64,000 bases of DNA from Acanthococcus lagerstroemiae (Eukaryota > Arthropoda > Insecta > Hemiptera > Eriococcidae): NCBI GenBank assembly GCA_031841125.1, contig CM063109.1, forward strand, positions 23,965,321 through 24,029,320. The letters are read 5' to 3'. Each line of letters starts with the position of its first letter. Within the stretch, counting starts at the first letter, position 1. The position numbers and the translations under genes are program-made. A model generated the notes under the pieces. That model was not told where the DNA came from. It did not search any database and saw only the letters and a list, made by a program, of their open reading frames with translations. Shown here in pieces: positions 1 to 11,470 of the stretch.

Positions 1-545
1 GGCTGAATTATGGTCAAATTTTAAAAGGTTTTCGATCTTTTAAATTTTTTCTTCTTACGACTGGAGATAGACAGAAACGTAGTACCAGTAGGTAATAGTA
101 AAGGGCAGTTGTGGTAACCAAAGGGGAAAAAAAGGTCGGAATCGGTTTAACAGGGTGTTCATAAAATCAATTGTAGTAGGTACAAATTATATCTGTCCCA
201 TTTTTTCAATTTCCTATGAAACATTTTTTTAAGCTATCGTTTTTTTATTTGCAACAGATTGTACACTAAATTTCCCATATGAAAGGTCATTAGCAATTTT
301 CTTGTATCTGGATTAGAATTGCTCAAAATGGAGTTCAAGATATCCCCCTCCCCCCGATAAGAATTATTACTCTTCAGCACAGATGTAGAGACTTTATGAA
401 GATAATAATCATCTTCTTCAGCTACTTTGCCAGTTCACAGTGTTATATCGTTTACTCCCTCCTTCCATCTATTTACCCCATATTTGAAATTGAGGCTCAT
501 ACCATGAGGGGGGGGGGGGTTCTAGTATTTTGTAAAGTTTAATAT
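1..545 (+). repeat. Truncated copy of the long-inverted-repeat transposon found at 14166-15501
   Basis: This stretch matches 14262-14800 almost base for base in order: the 'ATTATGGTC' start, the 'AGGTAATAGTA' block, 'ACAGGGTGTTCATAAAATCAA', and the poly-G tract followed by 'GTATTTT.TAAAGTTTA'. The left terminus lies outside the window and the right part is missing: similarity stops at about 545, where the tandem array begins. It is a non-coding fragment. Identification rests on similarity within the window only. Confidence 0.8.
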
Positions 546-550
546 TGTAG

Positions 551-2135
551 GAGACCTTCGGCGTCGGCGCTGGAGCTAATTACTCAATTTTTCGAAACGA
601 ATTCAAATTCGTCGTCAAAATTGAGCTAGATTAATATTTTTGACCATTTTCCCATATTTTTCGAGCGTATCTCGAAACCGGAGCCTTAGGGCCCAAATTG
701 AACACCGAATTCGAATTCAGCGTGAAAAATTGAGTTGAAAACAGTCCCTAATTCGAAATTCTTGATTTTTTCGAATTTTGAAAATTTCTCCATACTATAC
801 ATCATTTCTTTGTTGGGACCAAAAAATTTTCGGAGAGCCTCGGCGTCGGGGCTGATGCTAATTACTCAATTCTTCAAGACGAATTCAAATCCGTCGTCAA
901 GATTGAGCTAAAGTCATTTTTTGACCCAAATTGACCAAATTTTCGAGTGTATCTTGGAAACGGAGCGTCGCCGCCAAATTTGAATACCGAATTCGAACTC
1001 AGCGTGAAAAATTGAGTTAGAAGCAGTCTCTATGTCAAAATTTTTGGGTTTTCCGAATTTTGAAAATTTCTTCATATTTACTATGTCTTTTTAGGGCAAA
1101 AAATTTTTTGAGAGCTTCGGCGTGGGCGCTGGTGCTATTTACTCAATTTTTCGAAACAAATTCAAATCCGTCGTCAAAATTCAGCTAGAGTCATTTTTTT
1201 AACGATTTTCCCCTCTTTTTCAAGCCTATTTCGGAACCGAAAAGCCTCAGCGCCCAAATTGAACACCGAATTCAAATTCAGCGTGAAAAATGTAGTACTC
1301 CTTAATTCACAATTTGTGGTTTTTTCGAATTTTGAAAATTTCTCCATAGTATACATCATGCCTTTTTTGGGGCAAAAAAATTTTTGAAGAGCTTCGGCGT
1401 CGGCGCTGATGCTATTTACTCAATTTTTCAAAATGAATTCAAATCCGTCGTCAAAATTGAGCTAGAGTCATTTTTTGACCAGAATTGACCACTTTTTCGA
1501 GTGTATCTCAGAACCGAAGCTTCAGCGCCCAATTTGAACTCATCGTGAAAAATTGAGTTAAAAGCAGTCTTTAATTCGAAATTTTTGATTTTTTCGAATT
1601 TTGAACATTTCTCCATACTATACATCATGTTCATTTTTGGGGCAAAAAAATTTTCGGAGAGCTTCGGTGTCCGCGCTGGTGCTAATTACTCAAGTTTTCG
1701 AGACGAATTCAAATCCGTCGTCAAAATTGAGCAACAGTCATTTTTTAACCCAAATCGAGCAAATTTTTCGAGTCATCATCTTGGGAAAAAGAGCTCAGCG
1801 TCCGGACACCAATTTAGTTCCGTGAAACTGCACTCGATTTTGAACTCAGAATGATAAAAATTGAGTTGAAAACAGTCTTTAATTCGAAATTTTTGATTTT
1901 TTCGAATTTTTAAAATTTCTCCATACTATACATCATGTCTTTTTTGGTGCAAAATTTTTCGGAGAGCTGCGGCGTCGGCCCTGTTGCTAATTACTCAATT
2001 TTTCGAGATGAATTCAAATCCTTCGTCAAAATTGAGCTAGAGTCACTTTTTGACAATTTTTCCGACTTTTTCGAGCCAATCTTGGGAAAAAGAGCCTCAG
2101 CGCTTAAATTGAACACCCACATTTTTTCAAGTTCC
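551..2135. repeat. Tandem array, about six units of ~280 bp
   Basis: Units begin near 551, 833, 1110, 1387, 1657 and 1962 with a shared 'GAGAGCTTCGGCG' block, then 'CTAATTACTCAATTTTTCG', 'GAATTCAAATCCGTCGTCAA' and 'TTGATTTTTTCGAATTTTGA'. Spacing is 282, 277, 277, 270 and 305 bp; the last unit is cut short near 2135. Copies differ by scattered substitutions and small indels, so the array is not recent. Open frames run through several units, but they shift frame between units and the translations are low-complexity. I read it as satellite-like DNA, not a gene. Confidence 0.85.
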
Positions 2136-2959
2136 CGTGAAACGTGCCACTCATCAAGATTTTTAACTCACAGACATGATGAAAAAGCAAGTGGATATAG
2201 GGTCAACCAGAACTTTTCTGGAGGGCGGGGGATAGAATTTAGAAAAAAAAACTAGGGCAGAGGTGACAGCTCGATTTGGTACCTACATATTTTTGTGAGC
2301 TACATTAAATTTGTACGAACTTACAACGCAACGTAACCACATCCAGCCATCGGCATTTTTTTTTTCGTTTCAAAATTGATTACGAAAAAATTTAGAAAAT
2401 TTTTTTTCTCCTTTGGGGGGGGGGGTTGCTATAGCCTCCTAGCTTCCTCCTTGGTTGCGCCTTTAAGTGGATAAGTCTAAATGTTTTATTGGTTCATGGT
2501 AGACATGCTCAAAAAAACATATAAGCCTTGTTTGACAGTGGTGACAGTCACTGTCAATCAGTGGACAGCAGTATTTTTTGCAACCAATTATTATCATCAT
2601 CAATAAGATGGCTTCTCTTCTTCGAAATCCTTGTTCGAATACACAGATAAACGCAGAAAATCTTCACAAGTTCACTGACCTTTCACCAACGCAAATTTAC
2701 TTAAATGATAATATAAATTTGAAAACTTACCGTCCTTAACAAATTGGTAACCAAAATCAGTCATTTTCGTTAAATTTTTCATCAATTTAGAAAATCAGAA
2801 CATTTAACTCCAAATATTTTCGGCAAACTGATAAGAATAATCTTTTTATAGGCTTCAAACGTAGTTCTGTCTATTGTACCTTCGTTTTGCTGTTGCCAGT
2901 GTTACCAGTCTTCATTTTCGTAACATTTCTTAAAAAATGTCAATCACTGGTACCTTTAC
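2136..2959. other. Unannotated AT-rich spacer
   Basis: No convincing ORF. It holds a poly-G run of 11 at 2415-2425, and a short self-complementary stretch near 2535-2560 built from GACAGTG/CACTGTC. Confidence 0.5.
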
Positions 2960-3430
2960 CTTATCACCAACCAATAAAGTTGCCGTAAGAAGGCTCATAC
3001 AGTTTCTACCCCTCCACAATCGCGTCACTGCCGAATGTATCTCAACCGAAATTTTTGAATGATTATATAGAAAAAGTATATTCGAGGTGATCAGTATCTA
3101 CATCAATAATATAATAAAAAATTCGTATTTACATCAGCTATAACAAAAGTTGATCACAGAATAATAAACTTAAAAAACGATGAATATGCTATCGAAACTT
3201 GACAAAGTTATCACGAACAACAAAGTTGCCGTAAGAAGGCTCATAGTTTCCACCCCTCCCCGGTAGCGTCACTGTAATAAGTCTCACTCGAAGTTTTTAA
3301 ATGATTACCTACTACCGAAAAAGTATATTCGAAATGATCAGCAAAATTTGACAAAAAATTCGTATTTACATTGACAATAACGAAAATTGATCACCGAATA
3401 ATAAATTTAAAAAACGAATACGCTATCATC
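2960..3430. repeat. Two tandem units of a ~245-bp repeat (family E)
   Basis: Both units open with 'AAAGTTGCCGTAAGAAGGCT' (about 2975 and 3220), continue with a pyrimidine-rich 'CTACCCCTCC', and end with 'TTGATCACAGAATAATA.A' and a 'GAATACGCTATC' block. The same unit occurs at 4546-4935 (twice) and once at 54388-54630. No coding potential was seen. The family is unknown to me. Confidence 0.8.
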
Positions 3431-4435
3431 TACGGTAGGTGGTGCTGACTGTTTACCAGGGGGGCTTGAGGATACACATAATATATAATGTGAAGATTTA
3501 TACGAGGCAGTGGTGTAGCCAAGAGGGGAGTGAAGAGGGAACATGCCCCCAAGGCACCTGAAACTGAATATAAAATATGCAAAAATGAGCAATTTTTCGC
3601 CTTCAAAACGCGTTTTTTTGAAAAATGTTCGCTCAAGCAGTGATTTTACCTTCATTTCCATAAAATAGTTTTCTAATATCGGCGATTTCTAAAAAATACC
3701 TCAATTTTCAACTTTTTCTTCCTTAAAAATCTTATACTTCTCCCCCTCCCCCCCCCCTGAAAAAATCCTGGCTCGCGAATTCGAAAAAGTTGGAGTCGAA
3801 TCTTTATCGTCGCATTTTTTGGATTTTACCGTAAATTTTTTCACCCCTTTATTTATTATGCATAAAATATATAAACCAAATATTCTAGAAGTAAATTAGC
3901 AAATTTAGGTACAGTGTTACAATAAATGAACATTGGATATGGTTTCAAAATTCATAATCAAAGGTGATTCAACTTACCGACAACCCACTGAAAAAGAAGA
4001 CTGAATACCTTATATCGCGTGAAAAAAGATCAACACTTTTACAACGATCAAATTTTCGAAATTTTGGAAGTAAAAAAATTCTATTTCAGCGGACTTATCA
4101 AGTTATCAGTTCTCAAACAGCCATTCAGGCATTTAGGCATCGATATTTAATGTGAACTGGATAGCGAGCCTACCACGCTACCAGCTACCACTGTGTTTGC
4201 GAATTGTAATGCGACACAAGAAAAAGGCCTGTATGTCTGAAACTGCTGGATGAACACTCGGATCCTTTTTGACGGCCGGGCAGAAATCAACCTTTTTTTT
4301 GGACGATTTAAGCTTACTCAACTCAGCCGAAGAGTGTTTATTCATAGCTCATTTCGCATAGCTTAGCTGTAGTGCTTTCAAAACAAAATCAGGGTTGCAA
4401 AGTTTATAAACATCGAAATGTAGTGGAAAGTAGAG
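3431..4435. other. Insertion separating repeat-E pairs, unidentified
   Basis: This ~1-kb segment breaks what was probably a four-unit repeat-E array: the unit ending at 3430 stops at its usual CGCTATC end, and another begins at ~4546. It contains a hAT-like left end (CAGTGGTGTAGCC at 3508) for which I could not find a matching right end with a target duplication, and a poly-C run at 3748-3757. No gene was recognised. Confidence 0.45.
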
Positions 4436-4545
4436 TTTTTGAACAAAACTAGCGAGAAAAATATAAAGAATTCGTTATTTTTACTCACGAAATTTTGCCA
4501 GGGAAGCCCCGGCAAGTACTACCCCTAGCATCCCTCTGGCTATGG
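4436..4545. repeat. Dispersed repeat G, copy 1
   Basis: About 110 bp starting 'TTTTGAACAAAACTAG' and ending near 'CTCTGGCTATGGACCTG'. It matches 34536-34680, which has the same order of blocks. It directly abuts the repeat-E units on its right. Non-coding; type unknown. Confidence 0.7.
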
Positions 4546-4935
4546 ACCTGGTTATCACGACCAACAAAGTTGCCGTAAGAAGGCTCATAGTTCCTACCCC
4601 GCCACAACCATGTCACTGCAGTATGTACTTCACTCAAAATTTTCGAATGATAATAGAAAAAGTATATTCAAAGCGATTAGTATCTACATCAATAAATAAT
4701 ATAACAAAAAATTCGTATTTACATTGACAATAACAAAAATTGATCACAGAATAATATATTTAAAAAAAGAATACGCTATGGTAACTCGACAAAGTTGTCA
4801 ATACCAACAAAGTTGTCGTAAGAAGGCTCATAGTTCCTACCCCTCTCCAACCGTTTCATGGCAGTAAGTATTTCACTCAGAATGTTTGAATATTATATAG
4901 AAACAGTACAACCAAAGCAAAAGACAGATACATTG
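4546..4935. repeat. Two more family E tandem units, second one partial
   Basis: The units start near 4564 and 4809, again 245 bp apart, with the same GCCGTAAGAAGGCTCATAG core. The second lacks its distal half and ends around 4935, where RTE-derived sequence begins. Confidence 0.75.
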
Positions 4936-4939
4936 TCAA

Positions 4940-5180
4940 AAATCTAAAAATGGGGTATGCGAGTCATCTAAATCAGAGGAGGGGAGGACAAATGGGAAAA
5001 AAGAATTCTGGAGTGGACACCGAGGAAGGGAGTAAGAAGGTGCAAAAACTGAAAACAAGGCGGGGAATGAAATTAAAAGTCATGGGGAGATAGCACGGAG
5101 TAGCGACGCCAGGGCAAGGAAACGCTAGACTATATGTAGGGGAGGCCTATGCCCAAAAGTGAGCGCACCAAAATAAATAA
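4940..5180 (+). pseudogene. 3'-terminal fragment of an RTE-type LINE
   Basis: Translation over shifting frames gives a GYASHL.Q-like stretch, then W-T-P-R-K-G..R, K-x-K-T-R and EAYAQK. This is the C-terminal tail seen in the other RTE copies here (for example KVGRPLTRWRDE and EAYAQKW at 44094-43891, and YARRW near 16180). It contains stops and frameshifts. It is followed by an A-rich tail (AAAATAAATAAA) near 5170, as expected for a LINE 3' end. No catalytic domain remains. Confidence 0.6.
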
Positions 5181-5430
5181 ATTTTACTGCTTGTAGCTTC
5201 ATTGTAAATGTTTTTGTGTTAGTCGCCAACGAACACTACAAAACATACGTTATGATGCGTAAGAGAAAGGCTTTCCATTCATTATAGGAATTATGACCAT
5301 AACTTAATTTATACAAAAATTATTCAGTCTAAACCACTTGTCGAGTAAACATGTCAGTGCAAATGTCGACTGTACAATTGGGTCTACTTCTGTATACCTA
5401 CACTGATACTACCCCCGCACTCGCCTACTC

Positions 5431-7535
5431 GTGGTGCCCCTGTTACGAGAGATCCTACCACTGATGGAGAAAAGAAGAATGCAGCAGAACAGGGTATACG
5501 CCAACCCGAGAAACCTAACTGCAAAAAAAGAATTACGTAGAGCAAGAAACCACCTTCAATTAGAAACAAGGCGTTTAAAAAGTAAATGGCTGCGCAGCAA
5601 GGCAGGGACAATCCAGGAGTACGCCGACCAGCACGACTCACGCAGGTTCTACCAAGCCATTAAAGAACTCTACGGGCCAATGGAAAAGAACGAGTGCCCA
5701 GTGAAAGACAGAAATGGCTCCTTACTCAAGGGTAGAAAAGAAGTGCAGGGCAGATGGAGTGAGCACTTTGCGGAGTTACTCAATCAAAGCAGACCCGTCA
5801 ATGCGACTGCACTTGACGCTCTACCGCCATACCCCGTGCTCGAGGAGCTTGATCAGCCACCCACAATGGATGAGCTGAAGAAAGCACTGTCCTGCATGGC
5901 CAACGGCAAAGCACCTGGCGTGGTTGGAATACCAACAGAACTGTTGAAAAAAGGTGGACCAAAACTATGGTAGGAACTACTTACGCTCATGCAGAAAATA
6001 TGGGCTGACGAAAGCACACCAGCAGACTGATCTGCCAATATTGCTAAAATATACAAAAAGAAAGGAGACAGAAGCGATTGTGGGAACTACCGGGGTATCT
6101 CGCTGCTTGTGGCTGCTGGAAAGCTTCTCCAAAAATAGTCAACATGCGACTCCTACAAGTGGTTGAACGTGTCACACCGCACTCGTAGGCAGGATTTCAA
6201 AGAAACAAAGGCACTGAAGATATGATCTTCACACTGCGACAGCTAATGGAGAAATCACGCGAGCAACATGTGGATATATACATCGCGTTTATCGGCTTGG
6301 AAAAGGCCTTCGACAAGGTACATCGGGAAACACTGTGGAATATAATCCAGAGACTTGGCTGCCCGAAAAAGATGACACGCATTATAGAAAATCTACACAA
6401 AGACAATACGGCACGCGTCATCTCGCAATATGATCTGGGTCCTGAATTCCCCGTGACTTGCGGAGTACGACAGGGCTGTGTACTCGCACCAACCCTATTT
6501 ATCGCTCTCGTGAATGCGGTCTTACACATTGTTGACACGACACTGACATCGAGGAGTGTAACCATAAGTTACAGGACGGACAGAGATTTGTTTGACGCCC
6601 GCAAACTAAAAGCCCGAACCAAATGCCGTAAAAAGTACATATCAGAGCTGCAGTATGCCGATGACTGCGCCTTGGTGGCTGCCTCGCCGACAGAACTACA
6701 AAGCACGCTGAACACCTTCACCGAAGCTTACACTGCGCTTGGGCTGAGGATCAATGCTGGCAAAACTAAAATAATTGAGACCAGAGCCACACAACACCTG
6801 TTTGCTGTGAATGGAGAAGTAATAGAAAAGGTGGATCACTTCTGCTACCTGGGGAGCACCATCACAAAGAACATAGACATGGAGGCTGAGGTGCAAAGAC
6901 GAATACAATCAGCCACAAGGGCCTTCTACAAGTTGAGAAGTCGTTTCTTTGATAACCGTGACATCTGGACTACCACAAAAATGGCGGTCTTTAAAGCTGT
7001 GATACTACCCTGCTTGCTTTATGCCAGTGAGACTTGGACGCTGTACCGGAAACAGATCAAAGAATTGGAAAAGTTTCAGCAACGCCAGCTGCACAGAATA
7101 TACAGGATCAGATAGGACGGCTTTATCTCAAATAAGGAAGTGTTGGACAGAGCGGGTTTACTGCCGGTGGAAACAGTCATAGAGAGAAGCCAACTGCGAT
7201 GGGCTGGGCACATTCGACGCATGGAAGACACCCAACTCCCTAAAGTCATCCTATATGGTGAGCTAGAGCATGGCGCGAGATCATCTGGCGGATAGCGGAA
7301 GCGCTACAAAGACCAACTGCACACAACACTAAAGAAACTGAAGCTGGAAGATAGCTGGGATAGACTTGCAAAAGATAGAAGCCGGTGGCAGGGCGTAATT
7401 CGGGACCACAGAGGATCGGAGCCTAGCGAAAGGAGAAGTTCAAACACGGCGTAGACCCACTGGAATGCGACACATGCGGCAGAATCATCTCATCCAAAAT
7501 CGGCATGATCTCGCATCTCAAGACCCATAAATAGC
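5431..7535 (+). pseudogene. Decayed non-LTR retrotransposon: pre-RT region, reverse transcriptase, C-terminal C2H2 finger
   Basis: The first open segment (5431-5973, ~180 aa) has the pre-RT motif NGKAPGVVGIPTELLKKGG. A frameshifted stretch (5975-6200) encodes the NYRGISLL motif. A long segment (6222-7115, ~297 aa) carries RT motifs: F..LEKAFDKV, GVRQGCVLAPTLF and LQYADDCALVA with the catalytic YADD, then a YLGS block. After a stop at 7115 the frame continues as LRWAGHIRRMED and RKRYKDQLHTTLKKLKL. It ends in a C2H2-type motif CDTCGR...SKIGMISHLKTH with its own stop at ~7531. No endonuclease was found, so the copy is 5'-truncated. Several frameshifts and stops make it non-autonomous. Clade uncertain. 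Confidence 0.85.
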
Positions 7536-7914
7536 GGGAAAATGGAGGAGCAATGGTCGACTACGACTGGCTGAAGAAGAAGACAATTTTGATAGTAACT
7601 TCGACACTTGTTGACTATAATGTCAACTGAAATATCGGTGACACGAAAATTTGTTGACGTCCACTGGACGCGGGTCATCAGCTCGTTGCATAAGAACTAC
7701 AATGTTTATAGAGATGTTGATACATGTAAATACCTACTATTTGACTAAAATGCCGACTGCATTTTATATCTATTTTGAACACTAGCACATCATTCTGTCT
7801 ATGGAAATGTATACCACACAGTCGACAGTGAACAGAGCATCGACATTTATAAAAATGTGTGCTAGAAATGTCCTGGATTTCAGTACCGACATTTCCATAC
7901 GCATGGATTTCAGG
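7536..7914. other. Spacer between LINE and pogo-like element
   Basis: The start is probably the LINE's 3' UTR. The remainder has several short TCGACA/TGTCGA-like motifs but no ORF I can defend. Confidence 0.4.
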
Positions 7915-9960
7915 AGTGGTAAAGTAGAGAAAAACCTGGCAAGTGATTTTGCTGGTAGTGGCATTTTCTTCCAAGGGGAAAAGCGCCCTGAAAAAAGCTT
8001 AAGCCTGCATGCAGTAGCAAGCGAAAATCTACAGGAAGATTTCAACAAATTGATTCTGCCGATGATAGAGTAGGGAAAAACCTGAGAAAATTTGCGGCAA
8101 GTGGCATTTTCCCCCACTGTCCAGAAAAGTACTCGGGTAAGTGTTTGCGGCTACGATCGCAAACAAAAATCTACATGAGGACTTCAAACGCTACATTACT
8201 CGTAGGTCACTTTTTACGCAGAAAATGAATTACAAAAGCAGAAAAGCACTAAGGCACCAACATGTAACTTGAAAGTGCATAAATGTTGCACCAAACAAAA
8301 ATGTGACAGCAGACAATAATTATGCTAGTCATACAAAAGATGACCCAGCTAGAGATGCCTATGACGAGCGAAGAGGAAGAGTCATCGGAGTCATAAAATA
8401 GCGATGCAAATGACCTATTATACAATCAACTGTAAACATTGATGAAGGATCAACTGTGCCAAGCACATCTTCCTCTGAGGCACCGTCCTCATTTAGTATT
8501 GAGGGTACCATCTCTCCTACAATTGGGGTAATGAAAACGACTTCGTTCTAGTTAAATTATATGAAGGCGGCTTATGCCTTATAAAAGACACGAGCGCTGG
8601 TACATCACGTTGGAAGTGGCTACCCAAAGATGTTCGGTTATATTCTTGAAACATGAAAAAAAAGTTCTAGCGCTAATACTCCTGACAAACGCGTCGGTTC
8701 TGCAATGTTCCTGGAGTTCCTAGTGGTACAGGACCTTGACTCTCTAACATAGATTTCCAACATATACAGTGTATTCAAAAAGTTCCGGGACTAATTTTGT
8801 ATAAAACGTACAACTGGCGCTATCTGTTAGCCGACATCGGAACTATGCAATATCATCCCTTAGCTTTAGTGTTGTAACTTCATGTAGGGACTGATCGTGT
8901 TCCTTTGAAGTGACGTGTTTTCTTTACTTTGTCATAAAGGAGCAGGCGTGCCCACATAAATTTTGTTTCAAAGTTAGAAAAAAAGGTTTGGAAACATTCG
9001 AATTGTTATAAATCGCGTGGGGATGATTGTTAAAACCGATGCAAGGTTTTCCAGTGGTATAAGCTCGCTGGAAAATGATCTGCGAGGGGAGCACCCTTCC
9101 ACTCTCTTTTTTTGATTCTCGCGGGATTATCTACAATGAATTTGTGCCCCCAGACCAAGAAGTAAACACAGCATCCTACAAAGATGTCATGGAACGACTT
9201 TTGAAGTCGATTCGACGCGTGAGACTGTAATTGTACCGCACCGATGATTTTTGTTTATTTTCAGAGACACAAGACAATGCGCCAGCCCATTCCTCGACAC
9301 TCGTTACTCAATTTTTGGCTAAGTCAGTCACCACGATTCACCATCCGCCCTACTCACCAAATCTGGCTCGGTTGGATTTTTTTTCTATTTCTTAATTAAA
9401 AATGGCGATGAAGGGAGAGCATTTCGAAGATGTTAAGGTGATTCAGAGGACCGTGACCAGGGGTCTGAAAGCCATTCCAGAAAAAGAGTTCTCCAGATCG
9501 TTCCAGCGACTGTACGAGCACAGTAAAATTTGTACAGAACGAGGAGGTGATTATATTGAAAACTAAATAAAAACTTCGACTCTTTTTTTCTTTCGTGAAA
9601 AAAATTAGTCCCGGAACTTTTTGAATGCACTGTGTATCAAGTAATTTTCATCCATTTAATAGAAAGTTACGGACCTATTGTGTTAGAACTTCGTTAATGA
9701 GTTCCTTTACGGCAGTCACTTCGATATTTGGTAACGAGTTCCTCACTGGTAGGCCACATCAATTTTCATTGAAAAAAGAGTGGAATCAGTCACCTGTTGC
9801 GGGGCAACTATGTACTACTGACCTTAAAGCAACCATTATTTACAACTGTCATCCAACTCCCTAAAAATAAGTTTAAAAGAGCTGGTATCAGCTACTTACT
9901 GGAACGGGTCGCAGTTTACCAGCCGTTTTGAAATTCACAGCGAAACATGAAAAATTAATA
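7915..9960 (+). pseudogene. Decayed pogo-like transposase 3' half (family D, copy 1), split by a mariner
   Basis: The frame at 7920-8072 gives ENLQEDFNKLILPM, matching KVLSQLPGVVKAKENLQEDF at 56500, which lies directly downstream of a DDE pogo-like domain there. Next come an acidic Ser/Glu stretch (MTSEEEESS, ~8350), a GSTVPSTSSS-like linker (~8450) and a decayed FVLVK-type C-terminal region (~8545). The ~150-bp ENLQEDF segment is partly duplicated at 7930-8170. A mariner interrupts at 8765-9634; the element resumes to ~9960. It is colinear with 60655-61742. The order of segments supports a pogo/jerky-type transposon; the exact family is inferred. Confidence 0.6.
8765..9634 (+). mobile_element. 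Internally deleted mariner element
   Basis: Terminal inverted repeats of ~34 bp (start CAGTGYATTCAAAAAGTTCC, then GGGACTAATTTT) face each other, with TA target duplications at 8763-8764 and 9635-9636. The 870-bp body keeps only transposase remnants: an EFVPPDQEVN block, the DNAPAHSS region (GACAATGCGCCAGCCCAT, ~9270), HHPPYSPNL, then FEDVK...AIPEKEFSRSFQRLYEH and a terminal GGDYIEN with stop near 9565. A normal mariner is ~1.3 kb, so the N-terminal DNA-binding half is largely gone. Non-autonomous. Confidence 0.92.
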
Positions 9961-11470
9961 CAAATCATCAAAAAGGTCCCCATATCTTACAAATATCTTA
10001 CAATACTCATTATGTACACTGCTGCGAGCCTATTTTTTCATGAACCCGGACATCGGAAGCGGGTTCGCGTTGTCGCGCCTCTCGGCTGCATTGGATCGCC
10101 GATGACATTCGCATCTTCGGGCCTCGGCTCTCCGGCCGTCTCACCGTCGGCGACGTCGAAGGGCAAAATCATCTGCGGCAACTAACTGCCTCGTTGGTTT
10201 CCTTCGGCACCATCAGCATCGTGTCTCTGAGGGTCCTGCAGCATTAGAAAATAATGTGATCAGTTCGATGAAATTGCGAAGACCAGCGAAGTTCTGTTTT
10301 ATTTTGATTGAGTAACGTCGCTAAGAACAGTAGTTTTTAAGAGCCGAAAGGAAGGAGGGTGACACAAGATGAAACACGTAAACTTTTGTTACTCATTTCA
10401 CTCCAAAATTTCTGCTTATTCTTCAATACATCTAGAATCAACGAGGGGGGGGGGCTCACGATACCTTCATTTAACAGATCCAGGATTTCGTTCGGGGAGG
10501 AGTTTAATTTCGCAATAAAAATTAAGAAAACATCATCAGGACCGTGAACCAAGAAAGTTAATTTTCGAAAAAGAGTGGGAAACACCCCATGAAAATTTCA
10601 ACAATCGTGTATTCGCGAGCAAAGCGAGCAGCAGTGTTTTGAAGTTTAAGCAAAACATGTATTAGAAAGAACAATGTCCGGATTTGAGGAACCTCTTCCT
10701 CATCATCATCAGTAGCTCCCTAGAAATTCTACTTTTCTTTAAATACGATTGCATCTAGTGTGGGAAAGCTTGATGGATCTCGAGACTGAAATCCCAACAG
10801 TTAGCCCACTGTGGATTCAATATTTAGTGTCCGTGTCCACTTACCCACTTCGACGATTGTGCGAAATTTGTGATCGCAAAACTGGTTTTTTGTTCGTCTT
10901 CGTCTTTATAGGAATTGTCCAACTGCACTTGGCCGGGCTGCAACACAAAACATAACAATAAATTATTAATGCTGGAGATTATCGAAAAAAGTCGGACTAG
11001 CTTGACGATGGGCAGACGTGCTTCGCGTTCCACATAGTGGAGACCGAGGAGGATTTGGACAAAATTTACAGTACTGGATTTTACAGAGCCAGATCCATTG
11101 GGAAAGTTGGACAAGGTAATTTCTCGAAAACTTTGAACTTTTTTTGAAGTTTTCTCACCACACCCGTGATCCCATTTGGAATAGGCTCCATAATATTCAA
11201 ATTTTTTTAAAACTCTATTTTTGTCCTAGTTCTCCCCATGGGATGGGACGGTTCGGACAAAGCTGTAGGAGATTTTGGATACACTGAAAAACATGCAAAA
11301 GATTCATAAGAAAAAATGAAAAACTTTATTTTTATGCAGATTGGGTCTCATGAATAGTACCTAAAATAATTTTAAAAAAGAAAAAATATCGTCATGCTTA
11401 AAAAAAAAACAAAAAAAACTGAACTTACTTAAAACTATAATAATAAATGATAATAGTAGTGTCACGGAAT
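9961..11470. other. Spacer with a GC-rich island at 10040-10190
   Basis: Mostly AT-rich sequence with no recognised ORF. The 150 bp at 10040-10190 are clearly GC-rich (CGG/CCG/TCG-dense) against the surroundings and open on both strands, which could mean a fragment of a foreign or differently composed coding element. A poly-G run lies at 10445-10454. From ~11300 the sequence becomes very A-rich. Confidence 0.4.

Noticed and set aside
551..2255. Several ORFs of 60-106 codons across the first tandem array
   Set aside because: They follow the repeat units, change frame between units and are low in complexity; no start or splice signals support them.
3508..3780. Possible hAT MITE beginning CAGTGGTGTAGCC
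   Set aside because: No right end with a matching inverted repeat and no repeated octamer could be found.
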